Source: UBA5158 sp963692955
GTDB lineage: Bacteria; Pseudomonadota; Gammaproteobacteria; DSM-16500
Direction of reading: 5' to 3'
DNA: 64,000 nucleotides
NCBI GenBank assembly: GCA_963692955.1
Contig: OY843587.1
Span: 1,674,001 to 1,738,000 of the forward strand
In this document: piece by piece, positions 1 to 8,357 of the stretch
How the letters are laid out: every line of letters starts with the position of its first letter
Position numbering within the stretch: position 1 is the first letter of the stretch
Notes under the pieces: generated by a model
The model's input: only the letters and a program-made list of their open reading frames with translations
The model's database searches: none
What the model was told of the DNA's origin: nothing
Translations under genes and position numbers: made by a program

Positions 1-49
1 TTAATCTTAATGCCGCGCTCTGTTTTTCTAATTCTTCTGCATTAGGCAT
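1..49 (-). CDS. N-terminus of a gene running off the left edge
   Basis: The sixteen codons visible on the minus strand begin MPNAEELEKQSAALRL and continue beyond the window. The ATG (complement of 47-49) is preceded by AAGGA about seven bases upstream, a good ribosome binding site, which is why I call it a true start. The fragment is too short to assign a family. Confidence 0.5.
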   Translation of the reverse strand, partial: MPNAEELEKQSAALRL

Positions 50-283
50 TGAAATATCCTTAGTGATAAGCTATCTAGATATTATAACTTATTAAAGAGA
101 TGAATTGATTATTTTATGCTCATAATAGGACTCACCTCTTAGATAAAAAAGCTCTATTTTCATATAGTTAAAATTAAAACTAATTATATTTGGGGTGCGA
201 CTTGGGTTTATTATTTTTAATCGGTTTTAGCGAAGGTTTTAGTATTCAGTGGCTGGGCTGTTGCTGGGAATCTTGAAAACCTA

Positions 284-475
284 TTAGCTGTTAGAAACTT
301 CGACCTCTGGGCGATGATATTTTTTATAAATAACTTTGGCAGAATTTTCTTTAGCGTCTTTTACTCCAATTTCAAATTTATGCAATCTCTTCGCAGAAAA
401 ATTAAATTCCCTTGAAGCTGGCCTGCATAAATAGAACCATAAGAATGTGCGACAAGTAAATAAGGGTGTTGATGT
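284..475 (-). pseudogene. Coding-like remnant without start codon
   Basis: One minus-strand frame is open for 63 codons between two stops and reads like protein in its second half (REFNFSAKRLHKFEIGVKDA, then a Lys/Glu/Val-rich tail ending EVEVSNS). It has no ATG or ribosome binding site. A neighbouring frame just upstream (about 410-480) reads HPYLLVAHSYGSIYA, resembling the nucleophile elbow of an alpha/beta hydrolase. Either a frameshifted gene has decayed here or the similarity is chance. The rest of the 50-482 interval shows nothing else I recognise. Confidence 0.3.
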
Positions 476-482
476 TTAGCTT

Positions 483-2525
483 TCAATCACGTCGAGACTT
501 TGAATTGTTGAGGACGCTATCCAACTTCTCTGATGTATCTGACATGAAATCATTCGTAAAAACATCTTTCAACATCTTTTTAATCGAAAAAAATGTGCGG
601 GGTTTATAGCATTGCTTAACGTTTCCGACTGCCGTTCTCACATCATGCTCGTGTTTAGCGGTGCGTACGTCATTGATGGTTTTTGATAACAGCTTTATGT
701 TGGCGTCGCGTTGAAAATATTTTGCTTTGGATGCTACTAAAATTTTAATGATCACTGCTTTCTTTCTTTGAAATTCAAAATATTCTAAATTATAAAGTAA
801 GTTAGAAGATTGAGTGTTTCTACGATAAGACGTGCGCACATTATTTTTCTTATTTACATTTTCGAAATGATGCAAGTTATCGATCAATTGATAAATCATA
901 TCTTGATAAGGATTGAATCTATCTAACAAAATTTCTGAATGACGCGAAATTAAAGACGATTTATGTGAAAGCGTGTTATTTTGAGTGATTTCTTTTGATA
1001 AAATATATTTTTCATAAATTTTTTGAATTTCTTTAATCTGCTCATCAATTTTTAGAGCTTTGCGCGTTATCAAGTTTTCAGTAAACAAACCTTTGTAAAT
1101 AGGATTGAGCTCACCAAATTCTAAATAATCTGTTAACGTCCCGTTCAACGCTTTAATTTTAGTTAATAATTCTAGCGCTTGTTTATCTTTTTCACGGTTT
1201 AGTTCTAGTACCGAATTTGTTAGAGCGACAATTTCATTTTTTATCACTTTTTTTTCTGCAGGTGACGCACCTGGATTGGCAGCGAAGATGGGGCCGATAA
1301 TAGCTTGGTAGATTTTCGGCGTGGGCTTTTCACGGACTATTTGTAATAAGGACGCCATCATATCTTTTTCACGATACAAATGTGCTTCATCGGTACGGTG
1401 GGTAAAATATTCTTTAACCGCTGCATTAGAAGATTCAGTCACGCGCGCACGAGTTTTTGCGCTAATGCTCGGCGCTAGTGTACCCACACCATGAGTGGGA
1501 AGCGCAACCGTTCGCAGTCCATATTGATGATGCAACGCCTGTAATAACTCAGCATTGTTGGAAAGAAAATTAATTTTGCAAACTAGACGGCTGAGTAAAT
1601 TTCTCAAAGTAAAAATAAAACCGCCTGAATAGAATTCATTGACTTTATGCAAGGCATGATAAGTATCTTTTCTGCCTAACATCAGACTTAAGGTACGCTG
1701 ACACTGTGTTGCATCGTCTAAGAATTTAAATTTTTTATCGTTACTGTATGCATTTAGCATGCGCACGGGTAAATTATCCATCGCGCCGCCATCAATATAT
1801 TGTTTACCTTTGTAATTAACCGCTTTGAACACGATGGGAAAAGCCGCGGATATTTGGATAGCTTTGGCAATTTCCATATCTGGCGATGTTTTTGCGGAAA
1901 AGATAGCGAGTTCTTTATCAGTGATATTGGTGCCGGTAACTATAAGATCTTTAATAACTTGTTCTGGTACATAATATTTGTAGCAGTTTCTCAAAATTTC
2001 AAGATCTGAAAATTTTATAGAATTTGAATTTTTTAGATTTTGTAATTTTGTTAAGAGGTGCAATTTCACAGTCGCGGCATCCTCGCCCGCTGCAACCACT
2101 GGATCTAGTTGTTGTAGAAATGTTTCAAGTTTAGCGATGTGATAATTTATTTTATTTTTAATTACTTTTTGAATCATTTCATATAGCTTTTTACCATTAC
2201 ATATACCACGGTCTTTGATATTATTTTTAAATGAGACATCTAAAAATTTTAAAAATGTCATATCGTCGGTAATATGTTTAATTTCTTTTTCGTCACAACC
2301 TAACGAGACTAACAAGGCGATGAATGAACCCGCAGAAGAACCTGCGACGGTATCGATTTGGTTCATCAAGCCTATTTCATGCAAAGCGGTAATCGCACCA
2401 GGATAGGCAACGCCTTTCGCGCCGCCGCCACAGAATGCCAATTTAGTAATTGGCTCAACGGGGACAATAAAAGTTATATCTTCAGGAATAATAAAGCGTG
2501 GGTGCAGACCTCTTCGATGTGGCAT
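483..2525 (-). CDS. Patatin-like phospholipase with long C-terminal extension (VipD-like architecture)
   Basis: This 680-residue protein has an N-terminal patatin domain (about residues 25-300) with all catalytic elements: glycine-rich oxyanion loop GGGAKG at 33-38, nucleophile elbow GSSAG at 62-66 (Ser64) and the DGG catalytic Asp at 245. Patatins hydrolyse acyl esters of phospholipids with a Ser-Asp dyad. The remaining 380 residues are mostly helical, with likely coiled coil around 415-520, and match no domain I recognise. A patatin domain plus long helical tail is the layout of the Legionella effector VipD, whose tail binds Rab5; a similar role here is inference. The ATG has AGGAG about seven bases upstream. 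No signal peptide is visible, fitting a cytosolic or translocated protein. A second patatin gene lies at 47.7-48.8 kb. Confidence 0.85.
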   Translation of the reverse strand: MPHRRGLHPRFIIPEDITFIVPVEPITKLAFCGGGAKGVAYPGAITALHEIGLMNQIDTVAGSSAGSFIALLVSLGCDEKEIKHITDDMTFLKFLDVSFKNNIKDRGICNGKKLYEMIQKVIKNKINYHIAKLETFLQQLDPVVAAGEDAATVKLHLLTKLQNLKNSNSIKFSDLEILRNCYKYYVPEQVIKDLIVTGTNITDKELAIFSAKTSPDMEIAKAIQISAAFPIVFKAVNYKGKQYIDGGAMDNLPVRMLNAYSNDKKFKFLDDATQCQRTLSLMLGRKDTYHALHKVNEFYSGGFIFTLRNLLSRLVCKINFLSNNAELLQALHHQYGLRTVALPTHGVGTLAPSISAKTRARVTESSNAAVKEYFTHRTDEAHLYREKDMMASLLQIVREKPTPKIYQAIIGPIFAANPGASPAEKKVIKNEIVALTNSVLELNREKDKQALELLTKIKALNGTLTDYLEFGELNPIYKGLFTENLITRKALKIDEQIKEIQKIYEKYILSKEITQNNTLSHKSSLISRHSEILLDRFNPYQDMIYQLIDNLHHFENVNKKNNVRTSYRRNTQSSNLLYNLEYFEFQRKKAVIIKILVASKAKYFQRDANIKLLSKTINDVRTAKHEHDVRTAVGNVKQCYKPRTFFSIKKMLKDVFTNDFMSDTSEKLDSVLNNSKSRRD

Positions 2526-2750
2526 AGCAACTCCTAAGTTACGGGGCCGGGTGACTCTTGTTTCGTCTTATAAGTGATATTATAGCTTATTTGATGATTA
2601 AAAATTTATCTAATTGAATGATAAAAGACCAAATCAAAATGATAATAACTATATTATTTAATGAGTTATGTTGAACGATCGAAATTAACATTAGTTTGCG
2701 ATTTTTCTCAGTAAAGATTATAGTCACACCTCATTTTTAAGAAGAAAACT
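2526..2750. promoter_or_regulatory. Divergent intergenic promoter region
   Basis: AT-rich 225-base gap between the divergently transcribed patatin and metallopeptidase genes. It must hold both promoters. I see no clear operator, only several AT-rich blocks that could serve as -10 elements. Confidence 0.35.
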
Positions 2751-3791
2751 ATGCAGCTACCCGAGAGTGAGACACTCAATTTACCTGAAGAAGCTATCAT
2801 CACAGCGACTCAGCATGTGCGTGACATTCTGACGCAGACTGTCATGCATTCCCCCACGCAATCTGCAGTCATCATTTACGACACGGATTGCCCGTTGGCA
2901 GTGGCATTGACAGAGGCCTATCGACGCGTCCTGCCCGCTGGAACTTTTATAGATTTTGTGAATGTCCTACCAGCGGATATATTTGCTGCTTTCAAAATTT
3001 TGCGACCGGCTGATCTGGTCGTATTGATTCAATCGACGAGCTTCCGTCTCCAAGATTTTCGGATCCGTATCGAACTTTTCGAGCAATCATTAAAAGTCAT
3101 CGAGCATCCGCATTTATCGCGCATGTGTGGGGTCGAACAATTTTATTATATCGAGTCACTGGCTTACGATGCTGATTATTATCGCGGTATCGGACAAGCA
3201 CTAAAAAAAATAATTGATACCACTAATCAAGCGATAGTGGAGAGCGCGGGTGAACGCCTTGTTTTCGGCGCTTTGGAGCCTGCCAAGTTAAACATTGGGG
3301 ACTATACCGGAATGAAAAATACCGGCGGTCAATTTCCCATTGGTGAAGTATTTACGGAAGCGCGCGAGCTTGAATCTGTAAATGGGCGCGCGCGAATTTT
3401 CGCGTTTGCGGATACCAAATTTACGGTTAATAAGCCGACTAAACCTATCACTATAGTTGTTACCCAAGGCCGTGTGACGGATGTGATAGACTCTTCACCC
3501 GAATTCGATAATGTGCTTGCAGCAATTCGCGCTGCTGAAGGAGAAATTTGGCTGCGTGAGCTCGGCTTTGGTATGAATCGGGCGTTCACCCGCGACCGCA
3601 CGGTCAGCGATATCGGCACATATGAACGTATGTGCGGTATTCATCTGTCATTAGGTTCTAAACATGGGGTTTATAAAAAAAGTAATTTTAAAACTCGAAA
3701 TACTTGGTTTCATGTCGATGTCTTTGCCGAGACGGAGTTTGTCTATTTGGATGACGTGATCGTTTATAAAAATCGTGCGTGGTGTGTTTAG
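2751..3791 (+). CDS. M29-type aminopeptidase-like metalloprotein
   Basis: A 346-residue cytosolic protein. The C-terminal half carries the pattern of the M29 (AmpS/aminopeptidase T) and related NicX-like family: GGQFPIGEVFTEA at 192-204, then candidate metal ligands Glu270 (RELGFGMN), Glu292 and His298 (YERMCGIHLSLG), and His321/Asp323 (FHVDVF). M29 enzymes are dinuclear metallo-aminopeptidases; NicX-like relatives are ring-cleaving iron dioxygenases, so either chemistry is possible. The N-terminal half (1-165) is more divergent. The ATG follows AAGAAG with normal spacing. The gene stands alone, divergent from the patatin gene. Confidence 0.6.
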   Translation: MQLPESETLNLPEEAIITATQHVRDILTQTVMHSPTQSAVIIYDTDCPLAVALTEAYRRVLPAGTFIDFVNVLPADIFAAFKILRPADLVVLIQSTSFRLQDFRIRIELFEQSLKVIEHPHLSRMCGVEQFYYIESLAYDADYYRGIGQALKKIIDTTNQAIVESAGERLVFGALEPAKLNIGDYTGMKNTGGQFPIGEVFTEARELESVNGRARIFAFADTKFTVNKPTKPITIVVTQGRVTDVIDSSPEFDNVLAAIRAAEGEIWLRELGFGMNRAFTRDRTVSDIGTYERMCGIHLSLGSKHGVYKKSNFKTRNTWFHVDVFAETEFVYLDDVIVYKNRAWCV

Positions 3792-4022
3792 TTTAGAGCT
3801 GAAAAGTCGTAACATGAGCTATTTTGCGAAAGGCGTCTTATAAGCATTATTCTCTATTTTGGACTTAATAATCGCAACTTTATTTAGATTCTATATACCA
3901 ATATAATCAGTCACTTATACCATTTTTATAGCTGTTTCTGTATCAAATTCACATGAATAGGTATATGATTAATTAGTGTGCAATATGGATTGATATGTAT
4001 AATTAAACAGGGAGTAACAATC

Positions 4023-4382
4023 ATGGCTATTTCATCAGCTAATCCACTTTCCAATAAGACAGCGTTGATATTTTATAGTGATGCGAGTAAGAAAGCTTCT
4101 GAGCTTTCTATTCAAAAGATATATTTTAAACGTAATGGCGAATATCAAGTTAGTTGCGTTGCTGCGCATAGTCCAACAGCGAAAAAGACTTTGCGTAAGG
4201 GCACTTATACGATCAAGGATGCGTCTAAGAAACGTATTGTGCTAAACGCTGACGAACTTACCGGTCAATTTACGGGAAAATATCTCGTCACATTAGATTT
4301 ACTCAGCAAAAAAGTTGGAACAGTGAAATCTAAAAAACTTAATGGCTCAGGTATCGCTACTGGCGTTATTAAAATTCTATAA
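4023..4382 (+). CDS. Small basic protein of unknown function
   Basis: The 119-residue protein starts MAISSANPLSNK. I place the start at 4023, not at an earlier in-frame codon, because AGGGAG lies eight bases before this ATG. It is Lys/Ser/Thr-rich with alternating hydrophobic residues, so probably a beta-rich fold, and has no signal peptide, transmembrane segment or recognised motif. A long inverted repeat begins a few bases after the stop and may serve as its terminator. Confidence 0.6.
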   Translation: MAISSANPLSNKTALIFYSDASKKASELSIQKIYFKRNGEYQVSCVAAHSPTAKKTLRKGTYTIKDASKKRIVLNADELTGQFTGKYLVTLDLLSKKVGTVKSKKLNGSGIATGVIKIL

Positions 4383-4386
4383 AACG

Positions 4387-4458
4387 TAGGTTGGTGCTGA
4401 GCACAGCCAAACCCAACAGAATGATTGATTGGGCTTCGCTATGCTCAGCGCCAACCTA
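4387..4458. repeat. Large imperfect inverted repeat (28-base arms)
   Basis: Left arm 4387-4414 (TAGGTTGGTGCTGAGCA...) pairs with right arm 4431-4458 (...GCTCAGCGCCAACCTA) across a 16-base loop, with about four mismatches. It lies between two plus-strand genes. It resembles dispersed REP/MITE-like palindromes; the words GGGCTTCGCT here and GGGCTACGCTT near 36.4 and 45.5 kb suggest related elements in this genome. It could also terminate transcription, though no T-run follows. Confidence 0.7.
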
Positions 4459-4499
4459 AATGGTATAATCGTTTACCTTTAATTCGCTGAGAATCAATT

Positions 4500-4988
4500 A
4501 TGAAAAAAGAACTCGTTACCAAACAAACAATAATGTTGGTAGGCTTATCTGCGCGTACTAATAATAAAAACGAGATGGACCCGCAAACCGCTAAAATCGG
4601 CGGGTTGTTTGGCCGCTTTTTTGGTGAAAACATCTCAGGCAAGATATCAAATAGAAAAAATCCTGGCGTGACGTTATCAATCTATACCGATTATGACAGT
4701 GATGAGCATGGTGATTATACGTATTTTCTCGGCGAAGAAGTTGAGTCATTTGATAATGTCAGTGCTGATTTGCAAACCCTTACTATACCAGCAGCTAACT
4801 ATCAAAAATTCACGACCGTAGCGGGGAAAATGCCGGATGTGGTATTGAATGCTTGGCAGCAAATTTGGAAAATGTCTGTGGCTGACTTCAATGGTAAACG
4901 CGCTTATATCGCAGATTTTGAAGTCTATGATGCGCGGGCTAGCGATCCTGCTAATACTAGTTTGGATATTTATATCGGGATCAAATAA
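4500..4988 (+). CDS. GyrI-like / effector-binding domain protein
   Basis: A 162-residue stand-alone effector-binding domain of the GyrI-like/AraC-effector-binding type (YdeE and integron Cass2-like). Typical features are YTYFLGEEVES, the IPAANYQKF strand, the VLNAWQQIWKM helix, and the closing segment from RAYIADFEVYD to SLDIYIGIK. Such proteins bind small cationic or hydrophobic ligands and have no DNA-binding part when alone. The N-terminal MLVGLSARTNN strand is also typical. Its 3' end abuts a truncated P-loop gene on the opposite strand. Confidence 0.75.
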   Translation: MKKELVTKQTIMLVGLSARTNNKNEMDPQTAKIGGLFGRFFGENISGKISNRKNPGVTLSIYTDYDSDEHGDYTYFLGEEVESFDNVSADLQTLTIPAANYQKFTTVAGKMPDVVLNAWQQIWKMSVADFNGKRAYIADFEVYDARASDPANTSLDIYIGIK

Positions 4989-5084
4989 TTTGCTAGCTAG
5001 CGAATAATCTTCATGATGTAATTCGGAAAGTAACGTAGATTTGCCACCGCCGGAACAGCCGGAGAGAACGATTAATTTATGCAT
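4989..5084 (-). pseudogene. Truncated P-loop ATPase/kinase (N-terminal fragment)
   Basis: An ATG at 5084 with AGGA upstream opens a frame starting MHKLIVLSGCSGGGKSTLLS, a perfect Walker A (GCSGGGKST) of the AAA_28/nucleoside-kinase type. Only about 30 residues (to HHEDYSLAS) look like the family. Beyond that the frame simply runs antisense to the GyrI-like gene, to a stop at 4746. The rest of the ATPase is missing, so this is a 5' stub. It lies seven bases after the stop of the 923-residue gene and was probably in its operon. Confidence 0.7.
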
Positions 5085-5091
5085 ATTTTTC

Positions 5092-7863
5092 CTAGTGTTT
5101 GTTATTGAGCTTTGCCCTGCTATCATCAGGGTTAACAGAGGCTACTGGTTCGAATTCAAAATGTCTTTTGGCGAGGACATTACTGACGACTCTCTTTGGT
5201 AGATAATGCAAACCATAGATTTGCAATTTGCTTAATACCATATTCAAAGCTAGCTCAAGCAAGAAAGGATCACACTGGTCTTTAGCAATTGAATAGCGCA
5301 AACGCATGCGATTTAATTTCTGCGTATAGGAAATTCTATCTCTATCGGTAATTTCTTCGGTCTCATGACGCTGATGTTGCTCTAATAATACTTTTCCGTG
5401 TTGACACAATGCTTGATAAAAATTATTTTGCGCAAGTTCAGTATACGTCTTGGTCTCGTAACTAGATACCAACACCGCGACAAAGGCTAATACATGCTGA
5501 TAAAATAATTCAAGCTCGGCAGTAACTTTATTTTTAGGGCAAATGACGGCTTCATCCACTACTCCTTTGCAATGTACTAATGCGTTACGGATGCATTTGG
5601 CATTTTTCGCGATGATGTTATGTTCACCGACAAAAGATAGTTTTTTATTTTTTTCCATAAATTGAATTACTTTGAAGAGTAGCGCATTGATTTGCATGCT
5701 GAGGAGAGTCGCATTGTCGAAAGCAGACTGCTTACATAAATCATGTAAAAATTTCAATTGTGTCAAATCTTCGGCTAAACCTGCTTTTACCTCTGCTGGA
5801 TTATCCATGCGCGCGGGTTTGAATAATATAGTAATAGCTGCCGGCTGAGCAGGTGGGCTAACTGCGGTAACATTCGTAGGCATTGCTAATATGTTGGGCG
5901 CTGATAAAGTTGGGGGTAATTCAGTCTCATTTGAACTTACTTCAGATTGGTATTCGAGTTGCTGGCGCAAACTAGCTTGTTGTTCAAGTAATTCTTGCTT
6001 TAGAGCGGCGAAGCTCTTCATTAATTTTTTATGTGACTTGATGAGTTTTTTAATAACTTGCAAATCATTTTTTATTTCATTGGCAGACGTCAAAAGAGTT
6101 TGTTCTTTTTTCAATAACACAGCTAGCTTATTTTCAAACTCAATCAGCGCTTGACGATAATGACCATCAACTTTTTCATCTTTAGACTCAATGTCTGCAA
6201 TCAGCGCGTAAAGCGATTTTATCAAATTTTGGCAACTATCATTGGTGGGCAGCTTTTCGAAATAATGCTCATCGGTAATAACTTCATCGGCAATTAATAC
6301 AGGCGTAGGTTTCAAAATTTCTTCTGGTTTGGTAATCATTTGCGGCAGATATTGAAATTTGAATGACCTAATTAAAACTATCATCGACGGCTGTTCAAGT
6401 AAATGTTTGTAACGCGAACTCTGACGTATATAATCGATACTTATTTTCGGCCTGTGTAAGAGAAATTCAACTATTTGCACGTGCTTTTTTTCTAAGGCAA
6501 TTATCAGGACGGTGCGGCCATTTAAACCGCAAATTTGATTGAGATCAATGTTTTGTAGTGCTTTTTGTGCCAATAGATTTTGGAGTATGCGTAGCTGATT
6601 GTCCCTGCATGCAGCATAGACTCCTTGTATCGAGACCTCATAATTCTTAGACTGATTGACTGCTTCGAGTTCATTACCATCTCGAATTACATCATTATAA
6701 TCATCCCCTTCAATAGAGGTTAGGTAATGTTGCATGTAGGTATCTTTTTCCACGCGGAAATCAGGATCGGAGATGGCTTTCTGTTTTAAATTATGATGAA
6801 TATTGACTGACAGTTTGAAGTAAATATTGCTTTGATAATCAGCTACTAGCTTAATACCTGCATGAATGAAACTCAATATGTCTAATTTCCATAATGTATA
6901 TTGTTCATGACAGCTATTCACAGCCACTAGGTTTTCAAGCTCAGCGGCGATGATATAAGCTTCTTCGAAAGTATCGATGATTATTTGTCGCTTTTGCATA
7001 ACTAAATTGACTAATTTTTTTATTTCAACTTTATCTAGATTAGGAAATATAGTCTTAATCGAAGTACGAAAATCTATTGCTGCAATTTTAAATTGTTGAA
7101 ATTCTTTTTCAAATTTATCCACGACAAAAAGGGCCATCATATCTTCATGGGTTAAGTGACATAATAGACCAAAGAAATCTCTAAAAGGTACATAGGTATT
7201 GATTCCGCATAGCAAACCTTTTATGTGGACCGGATCAACAGCGAAATAATCACGCGCGATGATATCCATAGTGATGCTTATAAATTCATTTATTTTTGTT
7301 GATATGCGCAGGCTCTCGCGTAAGGCTTCCTTAACAATTTTTTCGATATTATCGCCTTCGACAACATAGTTATTTAAAATATCGAGTTCAGCCTGCACAA
7401 TCGCATGCTGCACATTGATGTCTATTGAAAAATTTTCCAAGTCAATTGTGTGCTTAGGAGCGTCTTTTTGTATTGATAACATGATGTCAGCGTTGAAATT
7501 TATCTGTGACAACAATTGCTGAAAATTAATATCCGCTAGCGAAGTAGTATTCTGAGACGCTAGTGCGATAATTAGCGGCCATGAATCATCATTTTGCAAA
7601 AATTTTATTTCTCTATCGACTTCTTGTATCGTTAATTTAAAATGTTTTTCTAAACTTTTTTTCGACCGCAGAATCTCATCGGTAAGTCCTAGACCTGAGT
7701 CATCGGATTTTAGTTCGGTAATAAATTGTTTCGCTGAGTTATAATCCATTATTTTTAAAAGTTCTAACAACGTATTCATCGTTTCAAGAAAACGCGTTTT
7801 TTGAGCGATTCTCGCGGTTATGCTGCTCTGAAGAGATGTTTCGATAGATTCTCGATTTTGCAT
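5092..7863 (-). CDS. Large ankyrin / coiled-coil protein, candidate effector
   Basis: A 923-residue, mostly helical protein without signal peptide or membrane segment. Around residues 418-475 there are two ankyrin-like repeats (VYAACRDNQLRILQNLL, then GLNGRTVLIIALEKKHVQIVEFLL). A strong coiled coil follows at about 570-640 (Lys/Glu/Leu-rich, ending ELLEQQASLRQQLEYQ), then a Pro/Ala-rich linker near 645-680 and another helical region. No catalytic motif is recognisable. Ankyrin repeats in such large proteins usually mediate host-protein binding in intracellular bacteria; effector status is inference. The start has only a weak GAGCAG upstream. The truncated P-loop gene follows directly. Confidence 0.7.
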   Translation of the reverse strand: MQNRESIETSLQSSITARIAQKTRFLETMNTLLELLKIMDYNSAKQFITELKSDDSGLGLTDEILRSKKSLEKHFKLTIQEVDREIKFLQNDDSWPLIIALASQNTTSLADINFQQLLSQINFNADIMLSIQKDAPKHTIDLENFSIDINVQHAIVQAELDILNNYVVEGDNIEKIVKEALRESLRISTKINEFISITMDIIARDYFAVDPVHIKGLLCGINTYVPFRDFFGLLCHLTHEDMMALFVVDKFEKEFQQFKIAAIDFRTSIKTIFPNLDKVEIKKLVNLVMQKRQIIIDTFEEAYIIAAELENLVAVNSCHEQYTLWKLDILSFIHAGIKLVADYQSNIYFKLSVNIHHNLKQKAISDPDFRVEKDTYMQHYLTSIEGDDYNDVIRDGNELEAVNQSKNYEVSIQGVYAACRDNQLRILQNLLAQKALQNIDLNQICGLNGRTVLIIALEKKHVQIVEFLLHRPKISIDYIRQSSRYKHLLEQPSMIVLIRSFKFQYLPQMITKPEEILKPTPVLIADEVITDEHYFEKLPTNDSCQNLIKSLYALIADIESKDEKVDGHYRQALIEFENKLAVLLKKEQTLLTSANEIKNDLQVIKKLIKSHKKLMKSFAALKQELLEQQASLRQQLEYQSEVSSNETELPPTLSAPNILAMPTNVTAVSPPAQPAAITILFKPARMDNPAEVKAGLAEDLTQLKFLHDLCKQSAFDNATLLSMQINALLFKVIQFMEKNKKLSFVGEHNIIAKNAKCIRNALVHCKGVVDEAVICPKNKVTAELELFYQHVLAFVAVLVSSYETKTYTELAQNNFYQALCQHGKVLLEQHQRHETEEITDRDRISYTQKLNRMRLRYSIAKDQCDPFLLELALNMVLSKLQIYGLHYLPKRVVSNVLAKRHFEFEPVASVNPDDSRAKLNNKH

Positions 7864-7901
7864 ATTCTGCTCTGCTCAAGTTGTTTTATGTTTCACTCAT
7901 C

Positions 7902-8357
7902 TTACAGATGTAATTTCATCCCTTCATGGGAAGCGATAAAACCAAGATTTTTATAAAATTCTAACGCTACGGGACGTTTCTTATCCGTGGTGAGTTGCAC
8001 TACATGGCAGCCAGCCTCTTTAGCGGTTTGGATCGCCCATTGAAACACGGCTTTGCCAACGCCCTGCCCGCGCACATATTTGTCGGTACGGACACCTTCT
8101 ATCAGCGCGCGTCTGCCGCCTTTATAAGTGAGATAAGTAATATAGGTTAGCTGTAATGTGCCAACCACCTGATTATCTAATTCTACGACCATCAGGAGAT
8201 TATTCTTATCAGAATCAATTTTATCAAATGCCGCATAGTATTGTTCAGGTAACGGTTCAGTATATTCTTCGCGTGTAGACCCTAGCTCATCATCAGCTAA
8301 CAATCGAATAATGGCTGGAACATCGACCCGGGAGGCAATTCTGAAATTTAAAATCAT
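7902..8357 (-). CDS. GNAT-family N-acetyltransferase
   Basis: A 151-residue GNAT enzyme covering the whole domain. Motif A is clear: EGVRTDKYVRGQGVGKAVFQWA, with the acetyl-CoA pyrophosphate loop RGQGVG at 96-101. The C-terminal ALEFYKNLGF motif is also typical. It transfers an acetyl group from acetyl-CoA to an amine; the substrate cannot be told. The start overlaps the stop of the upstream 398-residue gene by four bases (ATGA), so the two are translationally coupled. Confidence 0.88.
   Translation of the reverse strand: MILNFRIASRVDVPAIIRLLADDELGSTREEYTEPLPEQYYAAFDKIDSDKNNLLMVVELDNQVVGTLQLTYITYLTYKGGRRALIEGVRTDKYVRGQGVGKAVFQWAIQTAKEAGCHVVQLTTDKKRPVALEFYKNLGFIASHEGMKLHL

Noticed and set aside
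4746..4988. Minus-strand continuation of the P-loop frame across the GyrI-like gene
   Set aside because: Only the first 30 or so residues resemble an ATPase; the rest is antisense to a well-supported gene.
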